The translations under genes were made by a program, and so were the position numbers. The notes beneath the pieces are model-generated. The model had not been told where the DNA came from. It searched no databases and saw only the letters and a program-made list of their open reading frames with translations. A DNA stretch of 64,000 nucleotides from Prauserella alba. Lineage in GTDB: Bacteria; Actinomycetota; Actinomycetes; Mycobacteriales; Pseudonocardiaceae. Below, piece after piece: positions 36,654 to 45,933 of this stretch. Each line of letters begins with the position of its first letter. The first letter of the stretch is position 1. The stretch lies in assembly GCF_024171735.1 (NCBI RefSeq), contig NZ_JAMTCH010000007.1, positions 186,001 through 250,000 of the forward strand, read 5' to 3'.

Positions 36654-37604
36654 CTACCGCGCGGCGGTCCCCTCGGGCGTGCTCTGCGCACGGTTGGTCG
36701 CGGCCTCGGCCGTGGCGGTCCGGTCCTGCAGTGCCGCCAGGGCCGCCGCGACGTTCGGGGCTCGGCGTCCGCCGCGGCGCGTGCAGGTGAGGAACGTGCG
36801 TGCGGGTGCGTTGTCGCCCGTCGGAACCCGCCGCACGTCGAGTCCGGGCGGGAGCTGGGAGAGCCGGGGGTAGAGCGCGACGCCCAGTCCGAGGTGGACG
36901 AGCGTCGCGACGAGACTCGCGTCGCACGCCTCGTGGGCGATCGCGGGGCTGAAGCCTGCGGCGGTGCAGGCCGCGAGCACGTGGGCGCGCGCCGCGTCGT
37001 CGGGTAGGCCGACGATCCACGGTTCGTCGGCGACGTCGGTCAGCCGCACGGGCGCAACACCCGCCAGCGCGTGTGTGCTGGGCAGCAGCAGGTCGAACGG
37101 GTCCGTCAGCAGGATGTGCTGTTCGAGGCGCGGGTCGTCGACGGAGGGGTTGGCTGGCAGTGCCTCCACGACGGCGAGGTCGGCCTCGCCGGTGAACAGC
37201 AGGTCGAAACAGTCCGCCGCTTCGGCCTCACGCAGGCGGACCGTCAACGACGGGTGCCGCGCTCGCAGGCTCGCCGCGACCGGCCCGAGGAACCGGCACA
37301 TCGCGGTGGGGAAGGCGGCCATGCGCAGGGTGCCGGTGGGGCCGTCGTGGGTGGCGTGGAGCTCGGCCCTGGCGTGCTGCCAGTGGACTTCCATGGCGTC
37401 GGCGTGTGCCAGCAGGGTCCGGGCCGCGTCGGTGAGGCGGACGGTGCGGCCGAGCGGTTCGAGCAGGGTGACGTCGAGCTCGCGGCCGAGTTGGCGGATC
37501 TGCTGCGAGGCGGCCGACGTCGTCAGGTGCAGGGCGGCCGCGGCGGCGGTGACGGTGCCGTAGTGGTCAACCGCGCGCAGCACGTTGAGTCGGCGCAGAT
37601 CCAT
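36654..37604 (-). CDS. LysR-family transcriptional regulator
   Basis: 316 residues. N-terminal winged helix (LNVLRAVDHYGTVTAAAAALHLTTSAASQQIRQLGRELDVTLLEPLGRTVRLTDAA), then the type-2 periplasmic-binding effector domain (LRMAAFPTAMCRFLGPVAASLRARHP, VVEALPANP). Effector and target are unknown. I took the ATG at 37604 (MDLRRLNVLRAV); two closely upstream in-frame codons exist. The neighbouring zinc-ribbon gene is divergent. Confidence 0.88.
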   Translation of the reverse strand: MDLRRLNVLRAVDHYGTVTAAAAALHLTTSAASQQIRQLGRELDVTLLEPLGRTVRLTDAARTLLAHADAMEVHWQHARAELHATHDGPTGTLRMAAFPTAMCRFLGPVAASLRARHPSLTVRLREAEAADCFDLLFTGEADLAVVEALPANPSVDDPRLEQHILLTDPFDLLLPSTHALAGVAPVRLTDVADEPWIVGLPDDAARAHVLAACTAAGFSPAIAHEACDASLVATLVHLGLGVALYPRLSQLPPGLDVRRVPTGDNAPARTFLTCTRRGGRRAPNVAAALAALQDRTATAEAATNRAQSTPEGTAAR

Positions 37605-37680
37605 CATGAAGGCCATTCTTCACGGTTTCGTCCAGAAATCGAACCTGGACCTTCACGTATTCCGGCCGCACGGTGGACTC

Positions 37681-37908
37681 ATGACGACATGCCCGTTCTG
37701 CGGTTGGCCCGACAGCGACGTCGTGGCGGTGCTGTCCCGGCACCGAACGCCCGAGGGAGAGACCGCGTGGACCCGCTGTGCCTGTGGTTCGCTGCAGTCG
37801 CGGGTCATCGGTGTGGCGGGGACGCAGGTCGTCGCCAGGGGCCGCCCGCACGAGGTCCGAGCCTCTCGCAACGCGCACACCCCCGGCGACGTGCCCTGCG
37901 ACACGTGA
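37681..37908 (+). CDS. zinc-ribbon protein with C-terminus inside a direct repeat
   Basis: A 75-residue protein with CPFC near the start and TRCACGS (about 31-37), a plausible CxxC...CxC metal site. It is small and soluble, function unknown. The last 18 codons (EVRASRNAHTPGDVPCDT region) are encoded by the 76-bp repeat that recurs after the DUF3558-like gene. The native C-terminus may therefore have been replaced when that repeat arose. Confidence 0.68.
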   Translation: MTTCPFCGWPDSDVVAVLSRHRTPEGETAWTRCACGSLQSRVIGVAGTQVVARGRPHEVRASRNAHTPGDVPCDT

Positions 37909-37930
37909 ACGCCCCGAAGGGCACCTTGGG
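37855..37930. repeat. 76-bp direct repeat, upstream copy
   Basis: Identical to 39304-39379 over 76 bases; one extra G then precedes a further shared GCGTCGACCA. It spans the end of the zinc-ribbon gene and one arm of the CCCCGAAGGGCACC hairpin, whose other arm is missing here. Confidence 0.92.
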
Positions 37931-38032
37931 GCGTCGACCAACTGCGGTCGGCGGAGCGGATTTGTCCGGTTCTTTCGCTGTTACGGGGGAGCTCTCTGCT
38001 AACTTCCTGCGCACGATCGCAAGGGGGTATCG

Positions 38033-39304
38033 ATGGGGGCACCGTATCCGCCACCGGGGCGGCCCGACTGGAGTCCGCAACAGTCCACTCCCGGCTGGCA
38101 GGGGCCTCCGATGGGTGGGCCACCGCCTATGGGCGGGGTGCCGTCGGCCGGCGGGCCACCGAAGCGGCCGCGTCGCCATTGGCGGTGGGTAGTCCCCGCG
38201 TTCGCCGTCGTGCTTGCCGCCGTGATCGTCGCCGCCATCGCGTTGTCCGGCAGTGACGACCAATCGGGTGCGAAGACGCGGACGGCGGCGGTGGACGACG
38301 AACAGAAGCGGCCGGAGCCACTTCCCGACGACAGTGACAGACGTGCCGCACTCACCACACTGGATGACATCGACCCGTGTGACCTGCTGGACGTCCGGGA
38401 CCTCAAACAGCCCGACGGGGTGGAGAAGGTCGCCGTCAGTTCCCATCAGTGCGCCTTCGAGGGAGGCGGTGAGAGCTTGACCGTCACGCTCGGCACTGAC
38501 CTCGGTCATCTCCGCCGGATCGAGTCCGCGGAAGAACCGGTGGCCGGTGTCAAGGCGTACAGCATGCAGGGCGATATCGAAGGCCCCGGCTCCTGTACGT
38601 GGTCCATTCCTGTCACCTTCACCGATGTCATCGAGTTCCGTTACGAGACGGGGGCGGACGAGGGCGGCACTTCCTGTTCGTCGATCAAGAGGTATGCCGA
38701 ACGGGGAGTTGAGACTGTCCAGTCCTCAGGGCACGGATCGCTGTTCTTCCAGCCGGGCGAGCCCGACGTAGCGGCGCGCGGGGACTGCCGGTACTTCTTC
38801 CAGCCCGGGGGCGTCGAGGACTGCCACCCCTACAGCGGTGCGGACCCCCGGCTGAAGGGCGACGAGCTGTTGGCCGCCGCCGAGAAGGACCGCAATGTTC
38901 AGTGCGCCGTCTTCAAGGACGCGATCGAGGGCAATTTCGGCTCGCAGCTGTCACCGGTGGTGTGGGGCGAGCACTGCTTTTTCGTGAGTCCGGATAACAC
39001 GTATCTGTTCAGGGTGAACGCCGATCCGGCATTTGCGCCGGATGAGTACGGCGCCATCGGCGAGAACAGGCGTGAGGTGTCTCTGGGCGGTTTCCCCGCC
39101 ATCACGTTCGATGGAGCCCCGAACGTCCACGACGTCTACCTGTCGCCGTACGGGGACCTCAGCCGGGCCGGGATGCTCCATATCAGTGCCAGGCCGCTGG
39201 CTGGGCGTGGGACGTATCGCGACGACTATCGGGAACTCTCGGATGCGGAGATCGACAAGGTGTACGCCTTGATGGCGCAGTCCGCCAAGGCTCACTTCGG
39301 GTAG
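38033..39304 (+). CDS. DUF3558-like membrane-anchored extracytoplasmic protein
   Basis: 423 residues. A Pro/Gly-rich cytoplasmic head (GPPMGGPPPMGG) and basic stretch precede one helix (52-71). The extracytoplasmic part carries repeated DUF3558-like elements (DPCDLL...QCAFEG...CTW and a second CRYFF...VQCAVF half) with paired cysteines. Such proteins often lie near ESX or PPE loci, and one begins 2.9 kb downstream here. AAGGGGG precedes the ATG. The whole gene lies between two 76-bp direct repeats, and its TAG overlaps the second copy by one base. Confidence 0.75.
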   Translation: MGAPYPPPGRPDWSPQQSTPGWQGPPMGGPPPMGGVPSAGGPPKRPRRHWRWVVPAFAVVLAAVIVAAIALSGSDDQSGAKTRTAAVDDEQKRPEPLPDDSDRRAALTTLDDIDPCDLLDVRDLKQPDGVEKVAVSSHQCAFEGGGESLTVTLGTDLGHLRRIESAEEPVAGVKAYSMQGDIEGPGSCTWSIPVTFTDVIEFRYETGADEGGTSCSSIKRYAERGVETVQSSGHGSLFFQPGEPDVAARGDCRYFFQPGGVEDCHPYSGADPRLKGDELLAAAEKDRNVQCAVFKDAIEGNFGSQLSPVVWGEHCFFVSPDNTYLFRVNADPAFAPDEYGAIGENRREVSLGGFPAITFDGAPNVHDVYLSPYGDLSRAGMLHISARPLAGRGTYRDDYRELSDAEIDKVYALMAQSAKAHFG

Positions 39305-39379
39305 TCCGAGCCTCTCGCAACGCGCACACCCCCGGCGACGTGCCCTGCGACACGTGAACGCCCCGAAGGGCACCTTGGG
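39304..39379. repeat. 76-bp direct repeat, downstream copy
   Basis: Second copy of the repeat that also spans 37855-37930. It begins at the last base of the DUF3558-like stop codon and here leads into a complete hairpin. Confidence 0.92.
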
Positions 39380-39404
39380 CGTCGACCAAGGTGCCCTTCG
39401 GGGC
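39360..39404. terminator. A-form hairpin variant between converging genes
   Basis: A perfect 19-bp stem: GCCCCGAAGGGCACCTTGG (39360-39378) and its complement (39386-39404), loop GCGTCGA. It ends 20 bases before the converging GDPD stop, so it could serve both genes. The C-to-G change in the stem is matched on both arms. Confidence 0.88.
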
Positions 39405-39423
39405 ACAACCGGGCTTCTCGGCG

Positions 39424-40575
39424 TTACTCGGCCGCTTCGATGACGATGTCCGGGTGGTCGGCGAACATGCCGTCGACTCCGGTGTCCCAGACCGCCTTCG
39501 CCCAGCCGAGCGCGTCGCCCCACTCGGCCGGGTCGTCGGACGAGTCGTAGTCGGCCGGCAGGAACTCGTTCTCGGCGCGGAAGGTCCACGGCACCACGCT
39601 CAGCCCCGCGGCGTGGGAGTCGTCGACCAGCGACGTCGGTTCCGTGGTGTTGCCGTCGGCGTCGAGCGGGATGATCTGCCCGATCGACGGCCCGAGCCCG
39701 TCGGCGTACGTCGCGATCTCGCGGAGGCCCTCCGGCGTGGTCAAGTCCTCGTAGGTCCGCGGGTCGCCGGACTTGACGAAGTCGTACGGTGCCCCCGAGG
39801 TCGAGGTCAGCTGAACCAGCGGCACGCGCACCTGCTCGTCGAGCTCCTTGAGGTTGCCCACCTCGAACGACTGCACCTGCACCTTCGCGTTGGGGCGGTT
39901 GAGATGGTTGCGGTTCAGTGCGTCCACCAGCTTCGGCTCCAGCGCGAGCCCCTGCTCCTGGAAGTACGTCGGGTGCTTCGTCTCGGGGTAGATGCCGATC
40001 GGCCGGTGCAGCTCGCGGCTCAGCCGCTGGGAGAGGTCGATGACCTCCTGCAGCGTCGGGATCTCGAAGCGGCCGTCGTAGATCGTGTTGTCGGGCCGGA
40101 TCTCCGGCAGCCGCTCCTTCGCCCGCAGCGTCTTGAGCTCGGCCAGCGTGAAGTCCTCGGCGAACCAGCCGGTGACGGGCTCGCCGTCGACGAGCTTGGT
40201 GGTCTTGCGGTCGGCGAACTCGGGCCGGTCGGCCACGTCGGTGGTGCCGCCGATCTCCGGCTCGTGCCGTGCCACCAGCACGCCGTCCGAGGTCGTGACG
40301 AGATCGGGTTCGATGTAGTCGGCACCCATGCGCGCGGCGAGTTCGTACGAGGCGAGCGTGTGCTCGGGCCGGTAGCCGGAGGCGCCACGGTGGCCGACGA
40401 CGATGCGGTCGTCGGCGTGCGCGCCACGGTCGTGGGCGGCGTCCGACCGGGCGGATTCGGTCTGTGCGGGCCCGGACTGTGCCGCGCCGGGAACCGCGCC
40501 GGTGGTGGCGAGAACCGCCACCGCGCCGAGCGCAACCACTCCGAGACGCTTACGGAGTCTGGATGTGAATGCCAT
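39424..40575 (-). CDS. secreted glycerophosphodiester phosphodiesterase
   Basis: 383 residues. A signal peptide (RKRLGVVALGAVAVLATTGAVPGAAQ) precedes a TIM-barrel GDPD domain: VGHRGASGYRPEHTLASYELAARMGADYIEPDLVTTSDG carries the catalytic histidine and metal ligands (E and D), and ARHEP the second histidine. GIYPETKHPTYF and WTFRAENEF are typical of bacterial GlpQ-like enzymes that release glycerol-3-phosphate from deacylated phospholipids. The ATG at 40575 starts the signal peptide; the frame is open farther upstream. Confidence 0.88.
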   Translation of the reverse strand: MAFTSRLRKRLGVVALGAVAVLATTGAVPGAAQSGPAQTESARSDAAHDRGAHADDRIVVGHRGASGYRPEHTLASYELAARMGADYIEPDLVTTSDGVLVARHEPEIGGTTDVADRPEFADRKTTKLVDGEPVTGWFAEDFTLAELKTLRAKERLPEIRPDNTIYDGRFEIPTLQEVIDLSQRLSRELHRPIGIYPETKHPTYFQEQGLALEPKLVDALNRNHLNRPNAKVQVQSFEVGNLKELDEQVRVPLVQLTSTSGAPYDFVKSGDPRTYEDLTTPEGLREIATYADGLGPSIGQIIPLDADGNTTEPTSLVDDSHAAGLSVVPWTFRAENEFLPADYDSSDDPAEWGDALGWAKAVWDTGVDGMFADHPDIVIEAAE

Positions 40576-40718
40576 GAGTAGTCGCTGGTCCTCTCTCGAT
40601 CCGGTAGGGACGTTCGCCCACGTTCGCGGCCACGGTCGACCACCTGGCGACAGCGTGGCAGCCGCTGAGGTACATGCCGATGAACGAGCGGATATTGGCA
40701 TGTCTACGCTGAGGAGTC

Positions 40719-41981
40719 GTGCGCTTCCTGGTTATCGGCTCCGGAGCCCGTGAGCACGCCCTCGTACTCGCCGCGTCGCAGGACCCTGCGGTGACGGCGA
40801 TCGCGTGCGCGCCCGGCAACGCCGGCACCGCTGCCCTCGCCGAATCGCTCGGCGTCGACCTGACCGACCCCGCTGCCATCGCGGCGCTCGCCGAGCAGTG
40901 GAGAGCCGACCTCGTGGTGATCGGCCCCGAGGTGCCGCTCGTCGTCGGCGCCGCCGACGCCGTCCGCAAGGCCGGTATCGCGTGTTTCGGCCCCTCGGCG
41001 GCCGCGGCGCGGATCGAGGGGTCCAAGGCGTTCGCCAAGGACGTCATGACCGCCGCGGGGGTGCCGACCGCGCGCAGCGAGGTGGTCGACAATCCGGCCC
41101 ACCTCGACGCCGCGCTCGCCCGGTTCGGCCCGACCTGGGTGGTCAAGGACGACGGGCTCGCCGCGGGCAAGGGCGTGGTCGTGACGACCGACGTCGAGCA
41201 GGCCCGCAAGCACGCCCTGATGCTGCTCGACGGTGGGCACCCGGTGGTGCTGGAGTCGTTCCTCGACGGTCCGGAGGCGTCGCTGTTCTGCCTGGTCGAC
41301 GGGCGCACCGTGGTGCCGCTGCTGCCTGCGCAGGACTTCAAACGCGTCGGCGACGGTGACTCGGGCCCGAACACCGGCGGCATGGGTGCCTACGCCCCGC
41401 TGTCGTGGCTCCCCGACGGGTTCGTCGACGACGTCGTCGAGCGGGTCATCCAGCCCGTGGTCGACGAGATGGCCGAGCGCGATGCGGCGTTCACCGGCCT
41501 GCTGTACGCGGGGTTGGCCCTCACGAGCGACGGCCCGCAGGTCATCGAGTTCAACTGCCGCTTCGGCGACCCCGAGACGCAGGCCGTCCTGGCGCTGCTG
41601 CGCACGCCGATCACCGGTCTTCTCCACGCCGCCGCGACCGGGACGCTGGCCGAGCAGCCGCCACTGGAGTGGGAGGACGGCTGCGCGGTGACGGTGGTCG
41701 TCGCGGCCGACGGTTACCCCGGAAAACCGCTGGTAGGCGACGTCATCACCGGCGGAGAGGCCGATGGTGTGCTCCATGCGGGCACGCGCAGGCGCGAGGA
41801 CGGTGCGGTCGTCTCCAGCGGCGGCCGCGTGCTGTCGGTGGTCGGCACCGGTGCGGATCTGGAGGCGGCCCGCGCCGAGGCGTACGAGCGCATCGCCGGG
41901 GTGGGGCTCGCAGGGGCGCACCACCGCACGGACATCGCCGCGCGCGCCGCTCGCGGTGAGGTGTCGATCCCGGGTCGCTGA
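40719..41981 (+). CDS. purD: phosphoribosylamine-glycine ligase
   Basis: GARS, second step of purine synthesis: ATP-dependent joining of glycine to phosphoribosylamine. The 420-residue ATP-grasp protein has [46 protein letters not shown], the signature RFGDPETQ and an acidic magnesium site before it. The GTG start is preceded by TACGCT at eight bases. Single GARS domain, as usual in bacteria. Confidence 0.96.
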   Translation: MRFLVIGSGAREHALVLAASQDPAVTAIACAPGNAGTAALAESLGVDLTDPAAIAALAEQWRADLVVIGPEVPLVVGAADAVRKAGIACFGPSAAAARIEGSKAFAKDVMTAAGVPTARSEVVDNPAHLDAALARFGPTWVVKDDGLAAGKGVVVTTDVEQARKHALMLLDGGHPVVLESFLDGPEASLFCLVDGRTVVPLLPAQDFKRVGDGDSGPNTGGMGAYAPLSWLPDGFVDDVVERVIQPVVDEMAERDAAFTGLLYAGLALTSDGPQVIEFNCRFGDPETQAVLALLRTPITGLLHAAATGTLAEQPPLEWEDGCAVTVVVAADGYPGKPLVGDVITGGEADGVLHAGTRRREDGAVVSSGGRVLSVVGTGADLEAARAEAYERIAGVGLAGAHHRTDIAARAARGEVSIPGR

Positions 41982-42210
41982 GTCGCGGTCGCCGGCGGCG
42001 GGAGACCGAGTGCGCGGGCGCACCTCCCCGCGGCCCGCCGCGCCGGCTGCTCGACCAGCGGATCGACCGTGTCCGATTCGCGGCGGAGAATCCGACGATC
42101 GGAGGGAACCGTCGTCCGGGTGAGCTCGTCAAAGTTCAGGTCACTGTCACATTCTGGTTGGTAGCCTGCGTGAGAAACCGGATGGCTACCGGCCGTTACA
42201 GGGGGTGCGC

Positions 42211-42744
42211 ATGCCGTCAGAGGTGAGCGAGTCGCGGTTCGGCGGGCCGGTGAGCGCGGAGGCCGCGTTCGCGTCGGCCGACACGGCGTTCGCGGCCGGT
42301 TCGAACGGCGGGAACGACGGCGGCGCCGACACCGAGTCCGGCAACGCCCAGGGCGGCCCGTTCGGCGGTTCGGACATCACTCCCGGTGGTGGTCTGTTCC
42401 CCTCGGTCCCGTCGGCAGGTGACATCGACGTCGCGCCCGACAAGGTCGCCGACGCGGCGCGGATCATCGAGGCCCAGGCCGACGCGCTGGACGAGAAGCT
42501 GTCGGAGCAACTGAACTCGTTGCGCATCAAGGCGCCGGCGGAGGACATCGTGTCGCGGCACGCCGTCGAGGCGTGGAACGACGTCGTCAGTTCCCCCGAG
42601 GATTCGTACGCGGCGCACGCGCGCGCCTACGTCGAGGACCTGCGGTCCCTGGCGACCCAGTTGCGCAGGGCGGGCGAGAAGTACTCCGAATCCGACGAGG
42701 AGAAGGCCGATGCGCTCGGCGGCGGCAGGGGCCTGCCCGGCTAG
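42211..42744 (+). CDS. predicted type VII (ESX) secreted helical protein
   Basis: 177 residues. After a disordered Gly/Asn/Asp-rich leader, residues about 75-165 form long amphipathic helices (KVADAARIIEAQADALDEKLSEQLNSLR ... AHARAYVEDLRSLATQLRRAGEKY) and end in YSESD, matching the YxxxD/E type VII export signal. No WxG pair is evident, so it resembles PE- or Esp-type substrates more than WXG100. AGGGGG five bases before ATG 42211 supports that start. First gene of the ESX substrate cluster. Confidence 0.65.
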   Translation: MPSEVSESRFGGPVSAEAAFASADTAFAAGSNGGNDGGADTESGNAQGGPFGGSDITPGGGLFPSVPSAGDIDVAPDKVADAARIIEAQADALDEKLSEQLNSLRIKAPAEDIVSRHAVEAWNDVVSSPEDSYAAHARAYVEDLRSLATQLRRAGEKYSESDEEKADALGGGRGLPG

Positions 42745-42841
42745 TCCCGGCCCGTCCCGCTCCCGGCGCTCACCCCGGAACGTCGGCGCTGTCCAGGTTT
42801 TCTCGACCGTGCGGTCGAAGCGGAAGTAGAGGGAATTCGAC

Positions 42842-44695
42842 ATGGCGATGGATGTCTCGCAGCGTGCGAACGAGATCCGCAACCACCGGTTCGACGGCTA
42901 CACGAACAACATGCTGGCCGACGAGGTCGAGGTGTTCCGCAGCGGCGCCGGCGCGGGCGGTATCGGTGAGGCCGTGAGCGCACTGAAGGCCGTCGGCAAG
43001 GCGCTGGACGAGACCGAGCGGACGCTGCGCACCGAATTGGGCAAGCTCGGCGTCGAATGGCGTGGTGACGCAGGTGACCAGGCGTTCCGGTGGATGACCG
43101 GCCAGGCCGACTTCTCCGTGGAGGCCCAGACCAAGGTCGAGGCGTGTGCGAAGAAGGTCTTCGCCCAGGGTGAGGCGTTCAACCGCACGGTCCACAAGCT
43201 GCCCGACGCCCAGTCGCTCCGGCAGGGTTCCGGTGGCTACGGCGTCATGGATTCGCTCGGCAGCCTCCTCGGCTTCGAGACCGACAACGCCCAGCGCGTC
43301 GCGCAGGGCCAGGAGGCGAGGGCACAGGCACTCGAAGCGCTCAACGGCTACGCGAGCGAGTCCGGTGAGAACCTGTCGGACCTGCCGCAGCTGAACGCCC
43401 CCACGCCGATGTCGGCCGTCGTGTCGGCGGATGTGCCGACCGAGGTCGATGCGGGTGGCCCGCCCACATCGCCCGACGTGACCGAGGTGCCCACGGACGC
43501 GCCGGTCGGCGACCGGACCGAGTCGTCAGGGGTGGCACCGCCCGCGGCTCCGCCACCGGCACCCGTCGACAGCCCCGCGGCGTCCGCTCCCGTCCACCAC
43601 TCCCCGCAGCCGGCCCAGCCGCATGCCAACCAGAGCGGTCCGCTCGCCCCGCCGCCCGGCACCGGTTCGGCCCGGCCGGCGCCGAACCCGAGCACGGCGC
43701 CTTCGTCGACCGCGCCTTCCACGACTGCCCCGGTGACGTCGTCGCCGAACACCGGCTACGGCTACGTGAACGTGCCGCGGCCGGGCACCGGATCGGGGTC
43801 CGGCTCTCCCCACTACTCCGGCCACTACTCCGGTGGTGCGGCTCAGCCGGGTGGTCCGACGGGTGCCGCGCCCTCGAATCCGGCCGTGCCCGGCACCGGC
43901 GGTGCGCCGACGACCGGCGGGGCGCCCGGCGCGGTCGGCAAGCCGGCGGTTCCCGGGACTCCCGCCGTCCCCGGGACACCGGGCAGCCCCGGCGGTGCGA
44001 CGCCCGTCAACCCGGGCACGCCCGGCGCTCCAGGTGCACCGGGCTCTCCAGGGGCGCCGGGTACGCCGGCGCAACCGGGCGGCCAGTCCGGGGTGGGCAA
44101 GTTTCCCTCGGCCGGTGGCGCTTCGCCCGTGGCACCGGCGCCGGGACCCGTCACGGGTGGTCCCGCTCCCGGAAGCGGGGGCGGCGCGGCGGTCCCGCCC
44201 CCGGGAATGGTCGGCGGCAAGGCCGGCGGACCCGTCTCCGGCGATGCGGAGCTGCAGAAGGGCAAGTCGTTCGGCGTCGCACCGGTCGTGGGCGGCACAG
44301 CCGCACCCGGCACGGGAGGTACGACGGCTTCGCCGAAATCGGCCGGGTTCGGCGCCAACGACATCGGCGGCGCCGCGGGAGCGGTCGCCGCGGGCGGTAT
44401 CGCGGGAGCGTTGGCCGGCGACAGCGAACGCAGCGGCGGCCGGGGTGGAGCGCCGCGTTCTCCGCACCAGTCCCAGATCGGCGACCTGCCCGAGGAGCAG
44501 TCCAGGGCGCAGCAGAATCAGGCTCCGAAGTCCGAGCAGGACCGGCGCGGCATGATGCAGAAGGCGGCGCCGCAGGAGGGCGACGAGGACGACGCCCACG
44601 TGCGCCGGTACGGCGTCGACGACAAGGACCTCTTCGCCGACCAGCGCATGGTCGCTCCCGACACGATCGGCGACCCGAACTCGGAACAACGGTGA
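42842..44695 (+). CDS. PPE-like/WXG ESX substrate with collagen-like linker
   Basis: 617 residues. Residues 1-180 are helical with a WxG turn (VEWRGDAG, W73-G75) as in PPE/WXG domains. Residues about 190-500 are Pro/Gly/Ala/Thr-rich and include many Gly-x-Pro or Gly-Pro-type triplets (GAPGAPGSPGAPGTPA). The C-terminal 100 residues are polar and acidic (PEEQSRAQQNQAPKSEQ...DDKDLFADQR) and likely folded or exposed. EspG follows at once, the usual partner of PPE proteins. Length and layout fit PPE-like proteins of Pseudonocardiaceae. Confidence 0.72.
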   Translation: MAMDVSQRANEIRNHRFDGYTNNMLADEVEVFRSGAGAGGIGEAVSALKAVGKALDETERTLRTELGKLGVEWRGDAGDQAFRWMTGQADFSVEAQTKVEACAKKVFAQGEAFNRTVHKLPDAQSLRQGSGGYGVMDSLGSLLGFETDNAQRVAQGQEARAQALEALNGYASESGENLSDLPQLNAPTPMSAVVSADVPTEVDAGGPPTSPDVTEVPTDAPVGDRTESSGVAPPAAPPPAPVDSPAASAPVHHSPQPAQPHANQSGPLAPPPGTGSARPAPNPSTAPSSTAPSTTAPVTSSPNTGYGYVNVPRPGTGSGSGSPHYSGHYSGGAAQPGGPTGAAPSNPAVPGTGGAPTTGGAPGAVGKPAVPGTPAVPGTPGSPGGATPVNPGTPGAPGAPGSPGAPGTPAQPGGQSGVGKFPSAGGASPVAPAPGPVTGGPAPGSGGGAAVPPPGMVGGKAGGPVSGDAELQKGKSFGVAPVVGGTAAPGTGGTTASPKSAGFGANDIGGAAGAVAAGGIAGALAGDSERSGGRGGAPRSPHQSQIGDLPEEQSRAQQNQAPKSEQDRRGMMQKAAPQEGDEDDAHVRRYGVDDKDLFADQRMVAPDTIGDPNSEQR

Positions 44696-44702
44696 GGCGC
44701 CG

Positions 44703-45473
44703 GTGACCACCGGTCAAAGCGTGGTGCTGTCCACGCTCGAGTTCGACATGCTGTGGGAGGCGGAACGGCTGCCGCGCCGGCACCCCGCACTGGACGTGCC
44801 GAGCGCGGGGGTGACGCACCGCGAGCGGTCCGACCTGATCGAGCAGGCATGGGAATCGCTGGCGCAGCGCAGGCTGGCGAAGGGCCACCAGGCCACGAGC
44901 GACCTGGTGGACATGCTGAACCTGTTCGTCCGGCCCGCCGTCGCCATCGACATGTGGGTCTGGACCGACAGGCAGATCTCGGGTCTGGCCGTGAGCACGG
45001 GCAGTCAGGCGCTGATGGGTGTGGTCGACGGCGACGAGGTGTGGCTGATCCCGGCGCGCGACTCGTCGTTGCCGGAGTCCGCAGTGTCGGTGGCCGGGGA
45101 GACGGCCGCCGGCATCGGCTGGTCGGCGACCCTGCCGCACGACGTGCTGGTCGACGCCGACCGCGAGGCAGGGGGCGACGCGCGAGGGCTCGTGGGGGCG
45201 CTGGCCGACCGCGGCGTCGCGCTGAGCGAGGCGCAGGAGGTCGCGGCGATGCTGGCCGGGCAGACTGTCCGCGGGCAGTTCGGTGCGCAGGCGCACGGGC
45301 GTGACGGCAGTGTCCGCCGCGCGCCGCGGGTCGTGTCGTTCTTCGACAGCGACAAGGGCCGGTATCTGCTGCAGGTCGCACCGGGTGGCGACGGCAGGCG
45401 GTGGGCGACGGTCGCGCCCGCGGACAACACCCTGCTCGCGCAGCGCGTGTGGGAATTGCTCGACGAGATGTGA
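44703..45473 (+). CDS. ESX secretion-associated chaperone EspG
   Basis: A 256-residue cytoplasmic EspG-type protein that, in the family, binds PE/PPE substrates and keeps them export-competent. Visible elements: LSTLEFDMLWEAERLPRRHPAL, AVSTGSQALMGVVDGDEVWLIPA, and the C-terminal beta-hairpin region (VRRAPRVVSFFDSDKGRYLLQV ... RRWATVAPADNTLLAQRVWELL). It follows the PPE-like gene by seven bases with GTGAGG upstream of its GTG, so it is in the same operon. Confidence 0.85.
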   Translation: MTTGQSVVLSTLEFDMLWEAERLPRRHPALDVPSAGVTHRERSDLIEQAWESLAQRRLAKGHQATSDLVDMLNLFVRPAVAIDMWVWTDRQISGLAVSTGSQALMGVVDGDEVWLIPARDSSLPESAVSVAGETAAGIGWSATLPHDVLVDADREAGGDARGLVGALADRGVALSEAQEVAAMLAGQTVRGQFGAQAHGRDGSVRRAPRVVSFFDSDKGRYLLQVAPGGDGRRWATVAPADNTLLAQRVWELLDEM

Positions 45474-45617
45474 CCGGGGCTTCCCTCGGAAGGGCGACGA
45501 AAGTGGGGTGCGCCCGATTCTCGCTTTCGCCGATAGAGTTGAGCGGAACCGCCGGTGCGGGCGCATGCGTCATACCCGGCGACGAGCGGATCGTTTTCGT
45601 GAAGGGGGATGACCACC

Positions 45618-45932
45618 GTGCCGGTTTACGACGCCGAATCCATGCGGAGCACGGCAGGGAAGGTCGACGGTATCGCCGACCGGATCGCCGAGGACAAGGC
45701 GAAACTGCGCGGCGTCGAGGGGGAGAGCCCGTTCGGTGAGGTCGAGGACGACGACGATCCGGATCGGGTGGACGACGCGCTCGGCTCGTTCACCTCGGGT
45801 ATGCAGGCGGAATTCGACGCGGCGCACCAGCACATGGTCGAGGCCAGCGGGGCGCTGCGCAATGCGATCGCCGCGATGACCGAGGCGGACGAACAGGCGG
45901 CGAGCAACCTGACGATGCGGGGCGAGGCCTGA
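45618..45932 (+). CDS. EspC-like (DUF2580-type) small helical protein
   Basis: About 104 residues. Two helices (AESMRSTAGKVDGIADRIAEDKAKLRGV and FDAAHQHMVEASGALRNAIAAMTEADEQAASN) are separated by an acidic loop (EVEDDDDPD), the layout of EspC/DUF2580 type VII proteins. The start is uncertain: AAGGGGG touches the ATG at 45609 but is nine bases before the GTG at 45618, which I prefer. The next gene starts one base after its stop, so the two are coupled. Confidence 0.72.
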   Translation: MPVYDAESMRSTAGKVDGIADRIAEDKAKLRGVEGESPFGEVEDDDDPDRVDDALGSFTSGMQAEFDAAHQHMVEASGALRNAIAAMTEADEQAASNLTMRGEA

Positions 45933-45933
45933 C

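Noticed and set aside
37855..39379. A transposon carrying the DUF3558-like gene
   Set aside because: The flanks are direct repeats with hairpin arms, but there is no transposase, terminal inverted repeat or short target duplication.
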